DNA from: Candidatus Proteinoplasmatales archaeon SG8-5
Lineage (GTDB): Archaea > Thermoplasmatota > Thermoplasmata > SG8-5
Length of the DNA stretch: 22,788 bases
NCBI GenBank assembly: GCA_001595885.1
Contig: LSSH01000025.1
Location: forward strand, 1-22,788
Direction of reading: 5' to 3'
The notes beneath the pieces are model-generated. The model saw nothing but the letters and a program-made list of their open reading frames with translations. It was not told the origin of the DNA and made no database searches. Shown one piece after another: positions 1 through 7,688 of this stretch (within the stretch, counting starts at the first letter, position 1; each line of letters opens with the position of its first letter). A program made the position numbers and the translations under genes.

Positions 1-2604
1 GCAGGCGTTGACGTCAAGGCCTACGTGAACCTGATAGCCGATAAACGTTTCGAACAGGCCGTCGACGTGATACGCCGCTCCAATCCCTTCCCGGGAGTGT
101 GCGGCCGCGTTTGCACCCACCCCTGCGAGTCTGAGTGCAGGCGAAGCGAGCTTGACGACCCACTGGCCATCCGGGCCCTGAAGAGGTTTGCATCGGACTA
201 CGAGATGTCAAGGAAGGCGCCAGCATCGCCCATCCAGCCGAGCCACGAGGAGCGGATAGCCGTGGTCGGCGCTGGGCCGGCCGGCCTCACTTCGGCGGCC
301 AACCTGGCATACGAGGGATTCATCGTCGACGTTTATGATTCGGCACCAGTGGCAGGGGGCATAATGGCCTGGGGCATCCCCGACTTCCGCCTTCCCAAAC
401 GAACACTGAGGTCGGAGGTCAAGGACATCGAGGACCTGGGGGTCAGGATTCTCCTTGACGAACACGTCAGTGACCCAAAAGGCCTGCTTGAGAAGGGTTA
501 CTCCGCGGTCGTATTGGCGGCCGGCTGCACGGTCCCGTTAAAACTCGGTCTACCGGGCGAGGATTCCGACGCCATAATCGATTGCCTGGATTTCCTGCGG
601 AAGGCCAACCTTGAAGAGCACGGGGAGATGAGCGGCAAGGTGCTGGTGATAGGCGGCGGCAGCGCGGCCCTGGATTCGGCAAGGACCGCCATACGCCTCG
701 GCGCGGACGCGGTCGTCGTTTACAGGCGCTCCATAGAGCAGATGCCCGCCGACCCGGGGGAGATCCGAGAGGCCGGGGAGGAGGGGGTCAGATTCGAATA
801 CCAGGCCGTGCCCAATGAACTGAGGTTCGACGGGCAACGGCTAAGGGCCCTCAAATGCCAGCGCACAGTGCTGGGCGATGCCGACGAGAGCGGCAGGCGC
901 CGGCCGGTACCCATTGAAGAGTACTTTGAACTCGAAGCAGATTTGATAATATTGGCCATAGGCTCAAGGCCTGAGCCCTCGGTACTGGGGACGCTTGGGA
1001 CCAACGAATGGGGGACCGTGGTGGTGGACGAGAGGGCCATGACGTCCATAACGGGCATTTTTGCCGCCGGCGACATTGTCTTGGGGCCTTCGAGCATCGT
1101 CGATGCCATCGGTTCGGGACACACGGCTGCCAGAGGCGTCATCGAGTACATAACTGGAAAATCGGTCGGCATCGCAACAAGCCCACCGATGCTCGTGGTC
1201 GCAGGCAAGGAACCGGGCAAGGAGGAGCGCAGGACCACGAAATTCGTACCGGCCGAGTCACGCAGCTCAGGGTTTGACGAGGTGGACCTCGGGTTCGACG
1301 AGATCACCGCCATGGCCGAGGCATCCAGGTGCCGCAGGTGCGGCTCGTGCACGGTGTGCGATGTCTGCCTGGGCGTGTGCGAGCATACGCAGGTGGTCGC
1401 CATGGACGATTCCGGCAATTCAGTATTAATAAAGATACCCTTGGAATTCCAGAGGAACCTGATGGACGATCCGGGCACGGGCAAGGGCTGGACGTTGTCG
1501 TCCAGCGACCAGACGATGAACGTTACGCTGTTTCCATTACTCGCCCAAGTTGATGCGGCCAAGTGCATCGCCTGCGGCATATGCGACGAGGTTTGCGCCT
1601 ACAGGGCGGTGAGGGTCCACTTCTCCCTCGACAAGGGGCCGACCGCTGTTGTGGACACCGCGGTTTGCCGGGCCTGCGGTGCCTGTTCCGCCGCTTGCCC
1701 GACCGGCGCCGCCACCCAAGGATTCATGGGCTGGCCAGAGCTCCGTAAACGACTATCTGCCGACACATTCGCCTTCTCCTGCATCTGGAGGAACCGGGAC
1801 GGTATGACAGGCGATGGCGTAGACATGATGTGTTCGAGGGCGGCGTCACCCGCCCTCATACTGGAGGCTCTGGCCAACGGGGCCAAGGGCGTTGCCGTTG
1901 TAGGCTGCGAGGAGGGGTGCCATTACCTGCCAGGTCCCTGGATGGGCGAGGACGTGGTCGAGTCCACCAAACTAATACTGGCAGCGGCCGGCCTGGATCC
2001 TGGGCGGGTCATTCATATCAAATCTGAAGAGGCGCAAGAAGACATCGGTGCGACCGTCAAGGAGAAGTTCAACGTCTTCGAACCAACGGCCTGCGCGGTC
2101 CCCGACATCGAATCACAGGTCGGCATCGCCTTGCACATAGCCATGGAGCTGGCACGGAGTTCGGGAGGGAAGACCGCCATCGCGGACGCGGTCCTTACCG
2201 CATACGGCCTGGAAGGACCGGGCAAGTTGTACGAATCCAAGGCCTCGGCGGATGCGTTGGGCGATCCAGCTTTCCAGCCCACCGAGATAACAGTTGCCCT
2301 TCACTCGTGTCTTGACAGGGATGCCGATGTCGAGCTCCTGTTCAAGGTTCCTGGCCTGAACGTCGTGGTCATCGGCGGCGACTGCGGCCAGACGGGTTGG
2401 ACATCCCCATCCGCACAAACCAGGGAAAAAGCGATGCAACTTCTCGAACGGGCGGAGTCAAAGGGGGCGGATGTCCTGTTGGTCGACTCTGCCGAGTGTC
2501 TCACACACCTAAGGGCGATGCAAATGGGCTGGAGGGAGAGGGGGATCGAGGTCGTGGATATTTACACTTTCATCCTGTCGCGGCTGAAGGAGGGGAGAAC
2601 ATGA
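1..2604 (+). CDS. GltD-like flavoprotein fused to ferredoxin, MvhD-like and CCG-like domains (5' partial)
   Basis: Probable electron-hub subunit of a cytosolic flavoprotein complex. The frame is open from the first base and the residues before the GTG at 25 (AGVDVKAY) match the conserved start of the glutamate-synthase small-subunit Fe-S domain, so the gene begins off the window. Order, numbering from the window edge: cysteine-rich GltD N-domain (about 20-50), FAD fingerprint (86-106), NAD(P)H-type GxGxxA site (214-240), a six-Cys cluster CRRCGSCTVCDVC (444 on), two [4Fe-4S] ferredoxin motifs (Cys522 and Cys556 onward), an MvhD-like segment (590-690) that keeps MCS and GCEEGCHY but only one Cys of the usual leading pair region, and a C-terminal half resembling one degenerate HdrB CCG domain (about 765-850). 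Its stop overlaps the next start (ATGA). The domains are clear; the partner substrate and direction of electron flow are inferred. It is not ordinary glutamate synthase: no GltB glutaminase gene is adjacent. Confidence 0.85.
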   Translation, partial: AGVDVKAYVNLIADKRFEQAVDVIRRSNPFPGVCGRVCTHPCESECRRSELDDPLAIRALKRFASDYEMSRKAPASPIQPSHEERIAVVGAGPAGLTSAANLAYEGFIVDVYDSAPVAGGIMAWGIPDFRLPKRTLRSEVKDIEDLGVRILLDEHVSDPKGLLEKGYSAVVLAAGCTVPLKLGLPGEDSDAIIDCLDFLRKANLEEHGEMSGKVLVIGGGSAALDSARTAIRLGADAVVVYRRSIEQMPADPGEIREAGEEGVRFEYQAVPNELRFDGQRLRALKCQRTVLGDADESGRRRPVPIEEYFELEADLIILAIGSRPEPSVLGTLGTNEWGTVVVDERAMTSITGIFAAGDIVLGPSSIVDAIGSGHTAARGVIEYITGKSVGIATSPPMLVVAGKEPGKEERRTTKFVPAESRSSGFDEVDLGFDEITAMAEASRCRRCGSCTVCDVCLGVCEHTQVVAMDDSGNSVLIKIPLEFQRNLMDDPGTGKGWTLSSSDQTMNVTLFPLLAQVDAAKCIACGICDEVCAYRAVRVHFSLDKGPTAVVDTAVCRACGACSAACPTGAATQGFMGWPELRKRLSADTFAFSCIWRNRDGMTGDGVDMMCSRAASPALILEALANGAKGVAVVGCEEGCHYLPGPWMGEDVVESTKLILAAAGLDPGRVIHIKSEEAQEDIGATVKEKFNVFEPTACAVPDIESQVGIALHIAMELARSSGGKTAIADAVLTAYGLEGPGKLYESKASADALGDPAFQPTEITVALHSCLDRDADVELLFKVPGLNVVVIGGDCGQTGWTSPSAQTREKAMQLLERAESKGADVLLVDSAECLTHLRAMQMGWRERGIEVVDIYTFILSRLKEGRT

Positions 2605-4670
2605 ACGGGCGCATCATCGAACATCCTATCCTTCCCGAGCCCCCCGAGGCCACGGTTCCCTTCACGTTCAACGACAGGGAGATGTTGGCCCGCGAGAACG
2701 AGGTCATATCCAGCGCGCTGTTCGCCAACGGCATCGGCGTCTTCAACCTCCATCATAAGGACTCGGCACCACAGGGCATCTTCTGTGCCAATGGCCAGTG
2801 CGCCCAGTGCCTGGTCCTGGTCGACGGGTCCCCGGCAAAGGCCTGTATTACGCCAGTGAGGGCGGGAATGAACGTTCGTTCCCTGGACGGATTGCCGGAG
2901 CTACCCCACGACGATGAGCCTGTGCCGCCGTGCCACATCACCGAGAGGGAGGTCCAGGTCCTCATAGTCGGGGCCGGGCCCGCCGGTCTTTCAGCCGCGG
3001 TGGAGCTGGGCCAGGCCGGGATCGAGGTTCTCATCGTCGACGACAAGCAGGAGCTCGGCGGCAAGCTGAGCCTGCAGACGCACAACTTCTTCGGCTCCAT
3101 CCGCGACTGCAACGCGGGCATGCGTGGCATGGACATAGGCACGCTGCTGGCTGGTGAGATGGAGGACCTGAGCAACGTCACGGTATGGCTGGAATCGCCG
3201 GTAGTGGGGGTATTCGCTGACGGCAAGGTCGGCATCGTCAAAACAGGCATATACCACCTGGTCAGGCCCAATCACGTCCTCTTCTCCACGGGGGCCAGGG
3301 AAAAGAGCCTGGCATTCCCCGGCTGCGACCTGCCCGGCGTTTACGGCGCCGGTGCTTTCCAGACCATCGTGAACCGGGACATGGTCCGTTCATCATCGAG
3401 GCTCCTCATCGTCGGCGGCGGCAACGTCGGCCTCATCGCCGCCTATCACGCGGTACAGGCGGGCATCGGGGTCCTCGGGGTGGTCGAAGCCTTGCCAGAA
3501 TGCGGCGGGTACAAGGTGCACGAGGACAAGATAAAGAGGCTGGGAATACCGGTCCGGACATCACACACTGTGACGAAGGCCGAGGGGGATGGCAGGGTCG
3601 AGCGGGTGACAATAGCACAGGCTGACGAGCACTTCAATCCTGTCCCGGGAACTGAGAGGACCTACGAATGCGACACCCTCCTCATAGCGGTCGGGCTGGA
3701 CCCGGTCAACGAGCTCACCGAAAAGGCCAAGGAGTTCGGATACAGCGTATACGAGGCAGGCGACGCCGCGGAGATCGCCGAGGCCTCGGCCGCCATGTTC
3801 AGCGGACGGATTACCGGCCGTAAAATGCTCAAGGACATGGGACACGAGGCGTTCATTCCGGAGGAATGGCTGGACCTGTTAGGCGTGCTCAGGGCCAAGC
3901 CAGGGCCCGTTCATGAAATGGCACTCAAGCGGCCGGGAATCGGTGTTTATCCGGTGATCAGGTGCAACCAGGAGATACCGTGCAATCCCTGCACCGCAGT
4001 CTGCCCGAAGAACTCCATAAGGACCGAGGACGGCAGCATGAGCTCCGTCCCGCTCTTCGGCGACGAATGTGTCGGATGCACCAGGTGCGTTGTCATTTGC
4101 CCGGGACTTGCCATCACGCTAGTTGACAGGGCGTACGACCCGAGTGGCGAAAGGGCTCTAGTCACCCTGCCCTGGGAGATGCCAGCTGGTTCCGTCAAAC
4201 CATCCAAGGTCGTGATCACGGTCGGCTACGAGGGGGAGACTGTCGGGCAGGGCAAGGTCGTCGCGGTGAGGAACGTTCCCTGGCAGAACCGCCGCAGGCT
4301 CCTGTTGGTCGATGTGCCTGCGGGGGAAGCGGACCTGGTTGCGGGTATAAGAATCTGCGAGCCGCCTGAGGAGGAAGGCGGCGAGCCAGCAACCAAGGAG
4401 GAGTCGAGGGGAACCGTAGTCTGCAGATGCGAGCGCGTGACCAGGGGAGAGATCATCGATTACATCCGGGAAACAGGATGCACCGACTTCAACGCCCTGA
4501 AGGCGGCCCTGCGCGTGGGCATGGGCCCGTGCGGCGGCAAGACGTGCACGGAGCTGGTGATGAGGATATTCCGGGGGGAGCTGGGCGCGGACGCTGAGAT
4601 CGAACCGCACGTGGAACGGCCCCTGTTCCAGGAGGTCCCCCTCAAGGCATTCCTGGAGGCGGAGAAATGA
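2601..4670 (+). CDS. Sarcosine oxidase/proline dehydrogenase alpha-like Fe-S flavoprotein
   Basis: 689-aa electron-transfer flavoprotein related to the alpha subunits of archaeal dye-linked proline dehydrogenase, HcnAB and opine/sarcosine oxidases. Domains in order: N-terminal [2Fe-2S] domain with Cys62, 67, 70 and 82 (C-x4-C-x2-C-x11-C); FAD fingerprint GAGPAGL at about 124-130; second dinucleotide site GGGNVGL at 272-278; a ferredoxin pair (Cys455 onward, then CVGCTRCVVICP near 491); and a C-terminal BFD-type [2Fe-2S] domain (CRCE near 607, then GPCGGKTC). This single chain carries centres that are often split over alpha, gamma and delta subunits. The start is the ATG whose TGA overlap ends the upstream gene, preceded by AGGAGGGGAGA; an upstream in-frame ATG at 2397 lies deep in the previous gene and adds a non-homologous leader. 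It most likely passes electrons from the DAO-family partner to the upstream fusion protein. Confidence 0.88.
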   Translation: MNGRIIEHPILPEPPEATVPFTFNDREMLARENEVISSALFANGIGVFNLHHKDSAPQGIFCANGQCAQCLVLVDGSPAKACITPVRAGMNVRSLDGLPELPHDDEPVPPCHITEREVQVLIVGAGPAGLSAAVELGQAGIEVLIVDDKQELGGKLSLQTHNFFGSIRDCNAGMRGMDIGTLLAGEMEDLSNVTVWLESPVVGVFADGKVGIVKTGIYHLVRPNHVLFSTGAREKSLAFPGCDLPGVYGAGAFQTIVNRDMVRSSSRLLIVGGGNVGLIAAYHAVQAGIGVLGVVEALPECGGYKVHEDKIKRLGIPVRTSHTVTKAEGDGRVERVTIAQADEHFNPVPGTERTYECDTLLIAVGLDPVNELTEKAKEFGYSVYEAGDAAEIAEASAAMFSGRITGRKMLKDMGHEAFIPEEWLDLLGVLRAKPGPVHEMALKRPGIGVYPVIRCNQEIPCNPCTAVCPKNSIRTEDGSMSSVPLFGDECVGCTRCVVICPGLAITLVDRAYDPSGERALVTLPWEMPAGSVKPSKVVITVGYEGETVGQGKVVAVRNVPWQNRRRLLLVDVPAGEADLVAGIRICEPPEEEGGEPATKEESRGTVVCRCERVTRGEIIDYIRETGCTDFNALKAALRVGMGPCGGKTCTELVMRIFRGELGADAEIEPHVERPLFQEVPLKAFLEAEK

Positions 4671-5830
4671 GCGTATATGATGCCATCGTCATCGGGGCCG
4701 GGAGCGTGGGCGTTCCCACCTCATATTCGCTTGCCAAGGAAGGTCTGAAGGTCATGTGCATCGACAAGCGTGCGTCGGCGGGACAGGGGCAGAACAAGGC
4801 CGCCATCGGAGGTGTGCGCGCGACCCACTCGGACCCGGCGAAGATACGCCTCTGCCAGGAGAGTTTGAGGATATTCTCGGCCTGGAAGGAGGAAACCGGC
4901 ACGGACATCGGCTGGAAGCAGGGGGGCTATTGCTTCCCCGTCTACCGGGAGGAGGACGCCCAGCTCATGCAGGCCATCCTGCCGCTGCAGAAGAAGTTCG
5001 ACCTAAACATAGACTGGGCGGGAGATGCTGAGATAGCAAGGTTCGTTCCCGGCCTCAACCGTGAAGGATTGGTTGGCGGCACATATTCGCCTGAGGACGG
5101 CCAGGTCTCGCCATTACTGGCCGTCGAGTCATTCGCCGACGAGGCGAGGAAGCTGGGCGCGGAGTTCAGTTTCAGGGAGCAGGTCCAGTCCTTGATAATG
5201 GACGAGAACGCGGTCGTCGGCGTCAAAACCGATAAAGGCGAGTATCGGGCACCGGTCGTGGTCAACGCGGCTGGCGCCAGAGCCACAGAGATATGCAACA
5301 TGGCCGGTCTGGACATTCAGGTACAACCCGATAGCCACGAGGCCGGCATCACCGCACCGGTCAAGCCCTTCCTGGACCCCCTCGTCGTGGACATCCGCCC
5401 CGGCCCGGAAGGTAAAACAGCCAACTTCTACTTCGGCCAGGTGGAGAGCGGCCAGGTCATATTCTGCTATACCCCGAAGACGTTCTTCTACGGGGAGGAC
5501 CGCCGGTGCACAAGCGAGTTCATGCCCATCATCGCCCGCCGCCTGGTGGACCTCATTCCAAGACTCAAAGGTCTCATGGTCAGGAGGCTCTGGCGAGGCC
5601 TGTACCCCATGACGACGGACGGCATCCCCATCGTCGGCGCCGCCCCAAAAATCGAAGGCCTCTACCTGGCCATCGGCATGTGCGGCCAGGGCTTCATGAT
5701 GGGCCCTGGTGTCGGAGCCAACCTCGCCAGCCTGATAACGAAGGGCAAACCGCTGATGAGACCGACAACCTTCGAGTTCCTGCGGCCGGACAGGAGCTTT
5801 CAGGGCGAAGAGGCCGAGCGTCTTGCTTGA
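4667..5830 (+). CDS. DAO-family FAD-dependent amine/amino-acid oxidoreductase (beta-like subunit)
   Basis: 387-aa catalytic flavoprotein of the D-amino-acid oxidase/glycine-sarcosine oxidase superfamily, the usual length for proline-dehydrogenase and sarcosine-oxidase beta subunits. The N-terminal FAD fingerprint (VIGAGSVGVPTSYSLA) is at residues 8-23, followed by the acidic/basic end of strand two (CIDKR). The C-terminal signature RGLYPMTTDGIPIVG and the glycine-rich GMCGQGFMMGPGVG close the FAD-binding domain. The start overlaps the previous stop (ATGA), making the third cistron of an obligate operon. It should oxidise a secondary amine or amino acid (proline, sarcosine, glycine or an opine are the family options) and hand electrons to the iron-sulfur alpha-like subunit rather than to oxygen. 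Substrate cannot be read from the sequence. No signal peptide or transmembrane segment is seen. Confidence 0.87.
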   Translation: MSVYDAIVIGAGSVGVPTSYSLAKEGLKVMCIDKRASAGQGQNKAAIGGVRATHSDPAKIRLCQESLRIFSAWKEETGTDIGWKQGGYCFPVYREEDAQLMQAILPLQKKFDLNIDWAGDAEIARFVPGLNREGLVGGTYSPEDGQVSPLLAVESFADEARKLGAEFSFREQVQSLIMDENAVVGVKTDKGEYRAPVVVNAAGARATEICNMAGLDIQVQPDSHEAGITAPVKPFLDPLVVDIRPGPEGKTANFYFGQVESGQVIFCYTPKTFFYGEDRRCTSEFMPIIARRLVDLIPRLKGLMVRRLWRGLYPMTTDGIPIVGAAPKIEGLYLAIGMCGQGFMMGPGVGANLASLITKGKPLMRPTTFEFLRPDRSFQGEEAERLA

Positions 5831-5848
5831 TATTATTGCTTCCCGATA

Positions 5849-5860
5849 ATTCTTTATAGG
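5849..5860 (+). promoter_or_regulatory. Candidate archaeal TATA box for the KaiC-like gene
   Basis: An AT-rich TTCTTTATAGG element lies in the 116-bp gap between the DAO gene stop and the KaiC-like start. A TATA box here would place transcription start near 5880, leaving a leader of about 65 nt. It supports separate transcription of the ATPase gene. Sequence-only call. Confidence 0.4.
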
Positions 5861-5934
5861 GTAATTTCACTCTCTTGCGCTATTGAATTGGGGGGATTGT
5901 TTGGGCATACCCAGACCGATTCTCTGATAATAAC

Positions 5935-5940
5935 AGGAGG
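5935..5940 (+). promoter_or_regulatory. Strong ribosome binding site AGGAGG
   Basis: A perfect AGGAGG sits six bases before the ATG at 5947 and fixes the start of the KaiC-like ATPase gene. Confidence 0.8.
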
Positions 5941-5946
5941 TATACC

Positions 5947-6852
5947 ATGGAAAACGGTTACGCATTGAACATAACCGGCTTGGACGACAAGATGGACAGC
6001 GGCATTCCGGATAAGCACATAGTCTTACTAACGGGAACACCGGGAACCATGAAGTCGACACTGGCGTATTATATCCTTTACAATCATGCAAAGAACCATG
6101 ATGTAAAATCATTGTATCTGACATTGGAGCAGGAGAAGGACGGTTTCTTGTTTCACCTCAATAAGCTAGGCTTGGGCGACCCCAATCCCAACATCCGGCT
6201 GTTCGACATGTCCACCACAAGAGAGCAGTGGATGAAACTGAGCCAGAACAAGATCACACAGGTGAAGGAGGTTCTCCCGGATGCAAATTGCGGCAGCTGC
6301 GAATACAAGGGCTGCCTCGACTACGCGACCGCCGTCGTGACCAGCGGCGAGGCGACAAACCTGTGCGTCCCGGGCGGCGAAGAGGTTCATGAGAAGGTCG
6401 CCTCAATAATGGGCGTTGACACATCATCGCCCGAGGTCAAGGAGAAGGCGAGCAAGAACAAGGACCTGGAGACGTTCAAGAGACAATTACAGACCTTGAA
6501 GAACGTCATCGATTTCAAACTGCTGGTCATCGACTCACTCCCCGTCATCGAGATGATGTTCAGAATGCAGAGCCCCAGGGACGACCTCTTCCACTTCTTC
6601 AAGTGGCTGAAGAAGTTGGGGGGGACCACATTCTTGATATCCGAAATGTCCCAGGACTCACAGAGCTACAGCCGTCATGACATTGATTTCCTCGCAGACG
6701 GGATCATCAAACTATCTCTATACCAACAGAATCCCACGACCGTTCAGAGGCACATACAGATTGCCAAGATGAGGGGCGTCGACCACACGACTGACCCATT
6801 CGTCATAAGATATACCGGATCCGAATTCGAGGCAATGAAGGTTCTAATGTAG
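5947..6852 (+). CDS. KaiC/RecA-like ATPase with inserted RnfB-type Fe-S motif
   Basis: 301-aa RecA-superfamily ATPase of the single-domain KaiC type. Walker A is a variant, GTPGTMKST (residues 30-38, Met where Gly is usual before the Lys); a KaiC-like catalytic-glutamate strand follows (YLTLEQ, Glu61); Walker B is LLVIDS (192-197). Between the two Walker motifs, at about 109-163, lies a segment matching the [4Fe-4S] domain of RnfB and CODH/ACS-type proteins: LPxxxCGxC, then Cys123 and Cys140 (C-x2-C-x4-C-x16-C) followed by PGGEEV and a short helix. Single-domain archaeal KaiC relatives normally lack this. It starts at an ATG with a perfect AGGAGG and converges on the small minus-strand gene with a 7-bp gap. 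A redox-responsive regulatory ATPase is a reasonable inference given the electron-transfer genes on both sides; there is no direct evidence for what it controls. Confidence 0.85.
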   Translation: MENGYALNITGLDDKMDSGIPDKHIVLLTGTPGTMKSTLAYYILYNHAKNHDVKSLYLTLEQEKDGFLFHLNKLGLGDPNPNIRLFDMSTTREQWMKLSQNKITQVKEVLPDANCGSCEYKGCLDYATAVVTSGEATNLCVPGGEEVHEKVASIMGVDTSSPEVKEKASKNKDLETFKRQLQTLKNVIDFKLLVIDSLPVIEMMFRMQSPRDDLFHFFKWLKKLGGTTFLISEMSQDSQSYSRHDIDFLADGIIKLSLYQQNPTTVQRHIQIAKMRGVDHTTDPFVIRYTGSEFEAMKVLM

Positions 6853-6859
6853 GTTCACA

Positions 6860-7063
6860 TCAAAAGGGTGAGCCTTCAACTACAACATCCGTGACGACCC
6901 TTCTCGTATAAACGTAGAACTTGCCCTCTTCTTCGAACATCTCGGTCTCGAACTTAGCACCTTCGTACTTGATTTTCGCACCTTTGGCCTGGCCTTCATC
7001 GTCGTAGGTCTTGCCGTCCCACATGTACTTCTTGCTGTCGACTATCCTGTAATTATCAACCAT
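6860..7063 (-). CDS. Small unknown protein in hydrogenase-maturation operon
   Basis: 67-aa acidic/basic soluble protein of unrecognised family. I chose the ATG at 7063, four bases after the protease stop and behind GGATGTGAT; a longer reading would run back into the protease gene. Visible features are a central WDGKTYDDEG segment, a run rich in Lys/Glu (KGAKIKYEGAKFETE), and a YTRRVV strand near the C-terminus, suggesting a small beta-rich fold. It has no cysteine, so it is not a ferredoxin or metal-binding HypA-like factor. Co-transcription with the maturation protease and adjacency to mvhGA suggest a hydrogenase accessory role, but function is unknown. Confidence 0.72.
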   Translation of the reverse strand: MVDNYRIVDSKKYMWDGKTYDDEGQAKGAKIKYEGAKFETEMFEEEGKFYVYTRRVVTDVVVEGSPF

Positions 7064-7067
7064 TGTA

Positions 7068-7586
7068 TCACATCCAGTGTTCAGAGACGAGCTCACACAT
7101 CCGCGAAACCGCACCCCTCACAGGATCGGAGAGCCCCTGGGTGACCAGTTCGGGAATGCTCTTGATTTGACATGCCAAAACGATTACTTTAACCTTGCGC
7201 CGCTCCCTCAGTTCCTTGAGCAGGTTGGACGAGGGAACCTGATGCATTGAGAAATCGTCGACCTTGACCATGGGTATATCGTCTATGGATATCTCGAATA
7301 CATCACCTGGTTTATACCCGCGGTCCGCCATATCAACAGCATCGACGATGATGACCTTTTCGACACGGGATTCGTCGACCACCATAGGAAATATAATCTC
7401 CCTGGCGCTTGTTCCCACGTTGAGGATACACACCTCCTCAGGCACGCAGTAGTTCTTCTCCAATTCTTCGATGACAGCGGGTCCGAAACCGTCGTCGCCC
7501 ATGAGGACGTTACCGCATCCGAGGACCAAGGTTGGCTTGATGTACCAACCAGGGATTTCAGCCTCCAACTCGAGTGTGTTCTTCAT
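7068..7586 (-). CDS. [NiFe]-hydrogenase maturation protease (FrhD/HycI family)
   Basis: 172-aa endopeptidase that trims the C-terminal tail from the hydrogenase large subunit after nickel insertion. The family signature GCGNVLMGDDGFGPAV is at residues 23-38; Asp31/32, the Asp of VDAVD (82 or 85) and His115 (SMHQVPSS) are the expected nickel-sensing ligands. The MHQVPSSNLL segment and length resemble FrhD-type proteases of F420-reducing and Mvh hydrogenases. It is divergent from mvhG with about 100 bp between starts, and its target is most likely MvhA, which keeps a 25-residue tail beyond the last nickel-ligand motif. The start ATG at 7586 follows an AT-rich region; the leader would be very short. 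Confidence 0.9.
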   Translation of the reverse strand: MKNTLELEAEIPGWYIKPTLVLGCGNVLMGDDGFGPAVIEELEKNYCVPEEVCILNVGTSAREIIFPMVVDESRVEKVIIVDAVDMADRGYKPGDVFEISIDDIPMVKVDDFSMHQVPSSNLLKELRERRKVKVIVLACQIKSIPELVTQGLSDPVRGAVSRMCELVSEHWM

Positions 7587-7688
7587 CTTATCCAGTATGG
7601 AGAAAGATATATATGTTTAAATTTTATCCCGTTCCAATTGCCCCTAAGGGGGGATATCCAATAGAATTTCTGAAATGGAGGAAAAATA
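7587..7688. promoter_or_regulatory. Divergent promoter region, maturation protease / mvhGA
   Basis: The 102-bp gap between two outward-facing starts contains one AT-rich block (about 7604-7627, with GATATATATG and TTTAAATTTTA) that could serve as TATA box in both directions. This would give the minus-strand protease a near-leaderless message and mvhG a leader of about 45 nt. A TGGAGG ribosome site for mvhG is at 7676-7681. Confidence 0.45.

Noticed and set aside
25..27. GTG at 25 as the start of the first gene
   Set aside because: The eight residues before it are in frame and match the conserved GltD N-terminal segment (AGVDVxxY), so the gene continues upstream of the window.
720..1580. 286-codon open frame on the minus strand
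   Set aside because: It is antisense to the well-supported flavoprotein gene, rich in Ser/Pro/Thr as expected for a mirror of GC-rich codons, with no recognisable domain.
2397..2600. Upstream ATG adding 68 residues to the second gene
   Set aside because: It lies wholly inside the first gene in another frame; the added peptide is low-complexity and the ATGA-coupled ATG at 2601 has a strong ribosome site.
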